Positions 18,383-20,217 of a stretch of 20,217 nt of DNA are shown in pieces. This DNA comes from a virus: positions 1 to 20,217 of the IMG/VR virus record IMGVR_UViG_3300010354_000895. One strand, written 5' to 3'. The notes beneath the pieces are model-generated. The model did no database searches. It had not been told where the DNA came from and saw nothing but the letters and a program-made list of their open reading frames with translations. The position numbers were made by a program, and so were the translations under genes. The first letter of the stretch is position 1, and each line of letters opens with the position of its first letter.

Positions 18383-18903
18383 TATCCGAAACATTCTTTG
18401 ATGTATACGGAAGAATAAAATTAGATTCCGATCAATTAGTGGATTTACTTTATCAAAATCCAGATCTAGGTTTGGATAGTTTTCCTGTGTCTAATCCAGC
18501 AGAATACAATACCGCAATCGAATATTTTCATTTAAATTGGACAAAACTTGAAAGACTAAATTACGACGATACAACTATTGAAGAATTTGATAAAGCTAAT
18601 CAAAATCAATGGTTTATGCCAAATCGTTATAAAGAATTAGATATCGAACAATGGTTACGTAACCAGTGCACTGATCAAAATCAACGAGACCGTGTAGATT
18701 TAGAACTATCTAGATTTCACAAACATAATATGATTGATGTTTTAAAATACCTTAAATATCTTGTTGATATTCTAATAGAAAACAAAATTATATGGGGTGT
18801 GGGAAGGGGCAGTAGTGTTGCTAGCTATTGTCTTTTCCTTATCGGAATTCATAAAATAGATAGTATCAAGTTCGAATTAGATATAAACGAGTTTTTAAAA
18901 TAA
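18379..18903 (+). CDS. Truncated C-family DNA polymerase (PolIII-alpha)-like protein
   Basis: A 174-residue protein. The C-terminal 40 residues match the palm-entry segment of bacterial DNA polymerase III alpha: IIWGVGRGSSVASYCLFLIG (residues 137-156), then IDSIKFELDINEFLK. In DnaE the equivalent GRGS block is followed by '...PIKYDLLFERFLN' and then by the PDFDxDF motif with the catalytic aspartates. Here the protein ends exactly before that point, so the catalytic Asp are absent. The N-terminal part is helical and acidic (FDVYGRIKLDSDQLVDLL, IEYFHLNWTKLERL), with WLRNQC... matching nothing I know. It may bind nucleotides or DNA without polymerising. I recall similar short proteins in aquatic T4-like phages, so the shortening is probably old and not an assembly break. 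It is coupled upstream by ATGA. Confidence 0.7.
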   Translation: MISETFFDVYGRIKLDSDQLVDLLYQNPDLGLDSFPVSNPAEYNTAIEYFHLNWTKLERLNYDDTTIEEFDKANQNQWFMPNRYKELDIEQWLRNQCTDQNQRDRVDLELSRFHKHNMIDVLKYLKYLVDILIENKIIWGVGRGSSVASYCLFLIGIHKIDSIKFELDINEFLK

Positions 18904-18913
18904 GGAGAATAAT

Positions 18914-19135
18914 ATGCCTAGAATTTATAGATCTGCCCAAGGGCAATTAATTAATTTAGACGCATTAGTGTTATTAAATGAAAAAACACAGGCAGTGGGT
19001 AATATGAAAGTTAATGCAAATGGAGACGATATTACCCCAGACGGAACAATTATTAAAACTAGAAATGAAAAAATGCAGGAATATTATGACAAAAATCAAC
19101 AAAGTGCAACACATCATCTCAAAGGAAAAAGATAA
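18914..19135 (+). CDS. Small conserved phage protein, unknown function
   Basis: A 73-residue basic protein with TAAGGAGA (18901-18908) five bases before the ATG, one of the best ribosome sites in the window. The N-terminus MPRIYRSAQGQLINLDALVL and the block KTQAVGNMKVNANGDDI are followed by a Lys/Gln/Asn-rich, probably unstructured tail (EYYDKNQQSATHHLKGKR). I recall the 'YRxAQGxxxDxxxLxxxNExxxAVGNMxVNARGD' layout from aquatic T4-like phages, where it may be a virion or neck-region protein, but I cannot confirm this. It is coupled to the next gene by TAATG (19133-19137). Confidence 0.75.
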   Translation: MPRIYRSAQGQLINLDALVLLNEKTQAVGNMKVNANGDDITPDGTIIKTRNEKMQEYYDKNQQSATHHLKGKR

Positions 19136-19479
19136 TGCAGATTACATCTATTAAACCATTACACGACTATGTATTAGTCACTGAAATGAACTTTGGTAAT
19201 AGAAGTTTAAGTAGTGGTATTATGCTTTTGGGGGATGACTCTCGTAGTTCGGGTATTAGACCAAGATGGGCTAAAGTTCATGCTATTGGTCCGGAACAAC
19301 GAGATGTAGCCGTAGGTCAGTGGATATTAGTGGACCATGGTCGTTGGACACGCGGAGTAAAAGTTAACCTTAATGGTGAAGATATTGTATTGCGAAGAAT
19401 TGACACAGATGCTATACTATTAGTAAGCGATGACGAGCCATCGGCAGATGATTCTCTAGCTAGTGATAGGGTAATCTAA
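19135..19479 (+). CDS. GroES-like co-chaperonin
   Basis: A 114-residue protein. It follows the GroES plan: IKPLHDYVLV (residues 6-15), a loop RSLSSGIMLL (23-32) at the place of the GroEL-binding mobile loop, with Gly-Ile-Met-Leu in place of Gly-Ile-Val-Leu. Then come WAKVHAIGPEQRDVAVGQWILVDHG (in outline), a roof-like turn, and DTDAILLVSDDE as the closing strand. An acidic Ser/Asp tail of about 15 residues is extra. In T4 the analogous gp31 replaces GroES so that host GroEL can fold the major capsid protein. The mobile loop suggests the same use here. The gene shares one base with both neighbours (TAATG each side). Confidence 0.8.
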   Translation: MQITSIKPLHDYVLVTEMNFGNRSLSSGIMLLGDDSRSSGIRPRWAKVHAIGPEQRDVAVGQWILVDHGRWTRGVKVNLNGEDIVLRRIDTDAILLVSDDEPSADDSLASDRVI

Positions 19480-19721
19480 TGGGTTATATCAAACGTTGGG
19501 ACATAAACGAAATTATGAGTCAAATCAATCGTGCAGGATCGGAATGTTGTAATCCTCGCAACGATGGATTTGTTTCTTGGTCAATAAAACAAGATTTGTA
19601 TAAAATTAAATGGCAATTAGAAGAAATATTAGGTGAGTGTCCCAAGTTTGCCCCAGAAGATGAATTTCTAGCAGACCGTGAAAAGAAGTTAATGTGGCAT
19701 AATTTAAAAAATGATATTTAA
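19479..19721 (+). CDS. Conserved small T4-like phage protein, unknown function
   Basis: An 80-residue protein, helical and amphipathic: MGYIKRWDINEIMSQINRAG, then ECCNPRNDGFVSWSIKQDLY, then KIKWQLEEILGECPKF and a charged C-terminal helix (EDEFLADREKKLMWHNLKN). The 'GYIKxWDxxxIxSQI ... NPRNDGFxxWxxKQDLYxxK' layout is one I know from T4-like phages of water bacteria, without function. Two Cys in a row near 23-24 are not in a zinc pattern. It is coupled to the GroES-like gene before it (TAATG) and overlaps the next gene by 11 bases. Confidence 0.75.
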   Translation: MGYIKRWDINEIMSQINRAGSECCNPRNDGFVSWSIKQDLYKIKWQLEEILGECPKFAPEDEFLADREKKLMWHNLKNDI

Positions 19722-20169
19722 CAAAGTCAAAAATCTTAAACAGGATGGTCTAATTATTGGTATTACATTTAGTACCTTTGACCTTTTGCATGCAGGCCAT
19801 ATTGCGATGTTGGCCGAAGCTAAAAATTACTGTGATTATCTTATTGCAGGGTTACAAACTGACCCAACCATCGATAGACCTGATACAAAAAATAAACCAG
19901 TTCAAAGTATTGTTGAACGGCAAATCACCCTCAGTGCTTGTCGTTTTGTGGACGAAATTGTGGTTTATCAAACCGAAAATGATCTAGAAGATATCTTGCT
20001 TACACTACCCATTGATGTAAGAATTTTAGGCATAGAATATATAGATAAAGAATTTACGGGTAAAGATATTTGTGAGGCAAGGAAAATTAAATGCATTTTT
20101 AATAGTAGAGATCACAGCTTTAGTTCTAGCAGTCTGCGTAAACGTGTAGCACAACAAACAAAAATTTAA
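19711..20169 (+). CDS. Cytidylyltransferase-like (HxGH nucleotidyltransferase)
   Basis: A 152-residue protein of the nucleotidyltransferase superfamily. IIGITFSTFDLLHAGHIAML (residues 15-34) carries the phosphate-binding HxGH (His27, Gly29, His30). DRPDTKNKPVQSIVERQITL holds the usual 'K-P-x-x-S-x-x-E-R' block. SFSSSSLRKRV (near 135-146) fits the closing ISTSxLR/K motif. The family includes glycerol-3-phosphate, choline and RfaE-type sugar-phosphate transferases; they join NTP to a phosphate substrate and release pyrophosphate. Similar genes are known in aquatic T4-like phages. The substrate is not evident. It could serve wall, lipid or cofactor chemistry. The ATG overlaps the previous gene by 11 bases, and the clamp-loader gene starts two bases after its stop. 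Confidence 0.85.
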   Translation: MIFNKVKNLKQDGLIIGITFSTFDLLHAGHIAMLAEAKNYCDYLIAGLQTDPTIDRPDTKNKPVQSIVERQITLSACRFVDEIVVYQTENDLEDILLTLPIDVRILGIEYIDKEFTGKDICEARKIKCIFNSRDHSFSSSSLRKRVAQQTKI

Positions 20170-20171
20170 CT

Positions 20172-20217
20172 ATGAACATTTCAAATAAATTATGGACCGA
20201 ATTCTATCGGCCGAAAA
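20172..20217 (+). CDS. 44: Start of sliding-clamp loader large subunit (gp44-like), cut by window end
   Basis: Only the first 15 codons are present: MNISNKLWTEFYRPK. The 'LW-x-E-x-YRPK' block is the standard opening of RFC/gp44-type AAA+ clamp loaders; T4 gp44 has LWVEKYRP at the same place. In T4, gp44 and gp62 load the gp45 clamp on DNA. The gene is directly downstream of the cytidylyltransferase-like gene in the same operon. The short piece makes the call likely but not certain; the Walker motifs would lie outside the window. Confidence 0.72.
   Translation, partial: MNISNKLWTEFYRPK

Noticed and set aside
1-20217. tRNA genes, CRISPR array, integrase or attachment sites
   Set aside because: No cloverleaf-like segment, regular direct repeat with spacers, or integrase motif was seen on either strand; nearly all bases are in overlapping genes.

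Overview
This window is one tightly packed piece of an AT-rich, tailed-phage genome of the T4-like (marine/freshwater myovirus) type. The evidence is the start of a gp44-type sliding-clamp loader gene at the right edge, a GroES-like co-chaperonin, a MazG-like pyrophosphohydrolase, long tail/fibre proteins of the kind seen in aquatic T4-like phages, late promoters of the NATAAATA type, and dozens of small overlapping ORFs on one strand. No rRNA, tRNA, CRISPR array, IS element or integrase was seen. There is no photosynthesis gene, so nothing points to a cyanobacterial host; the host cannot be named from this sequence.

Layout. (1) 1-1285: a cut gene, then three tandem small paralogues that all end in a Phe-Ala/Thr-Leu-Lys-Trp-Ser tail, then an unknown ORF. 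(2) 1274-2590: a probable cargo pair, a HAD-like phosphatase (the only minus-strand gene) diverging from a fatty-acid desaturase. (3) 2592-8604: an early-type region of small genes behind consensus sigma70-like promoters, including a GIY-YIG endonuclease, a zinc deaminase-fold protein, a SWIM zinc-finger protein, a winged-helix-like protein, a strong intrinsic terminator, a calcineurin-type phosphoesterase and two more members of the Lys-Trp-Ser family. (4) 8597-12313: conserved phage proteins of unknown role and a Bax-inhibitor-1 family membrane protein. (5) 12345-13120: a phage-encoded translation initiation factor IF-1 followed directly by an Fe/Mn superoxide dismutase. (6) 13150-17681: three tail/structural proteins behind late promoters. 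(7) 17733-20217: MazG, a shortened C-family DNA polymerase-like protein, a GroES-like protein, a cytidylyltransferase-like protein and the start of the clamp loader.

How they work together. Genes with near-consensus -35/-10 promoters are probably read by unmodified host RNA polymerase early. Genes from the superoxide dismutase through the fibre carry T4-type late -10 motifs. The cargo touches host physiology: membrane lipid (desaturase), membrane stress (BI-1), oxidative stress (superoxide dismutase), protein folding (GroES-like) and translation (IF-1).

The most notable points are: IF-1 in a phage; a superoxide dismutase with an N-terminal extension resembling a capsid-targeting peptide and a late promoter; the scattered Lys-Trp-Ser family; and several promoters placed so that the predicted first transcribed base is the A of an ATG. 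All functional calls were made by eye from motifs; no database search was run.
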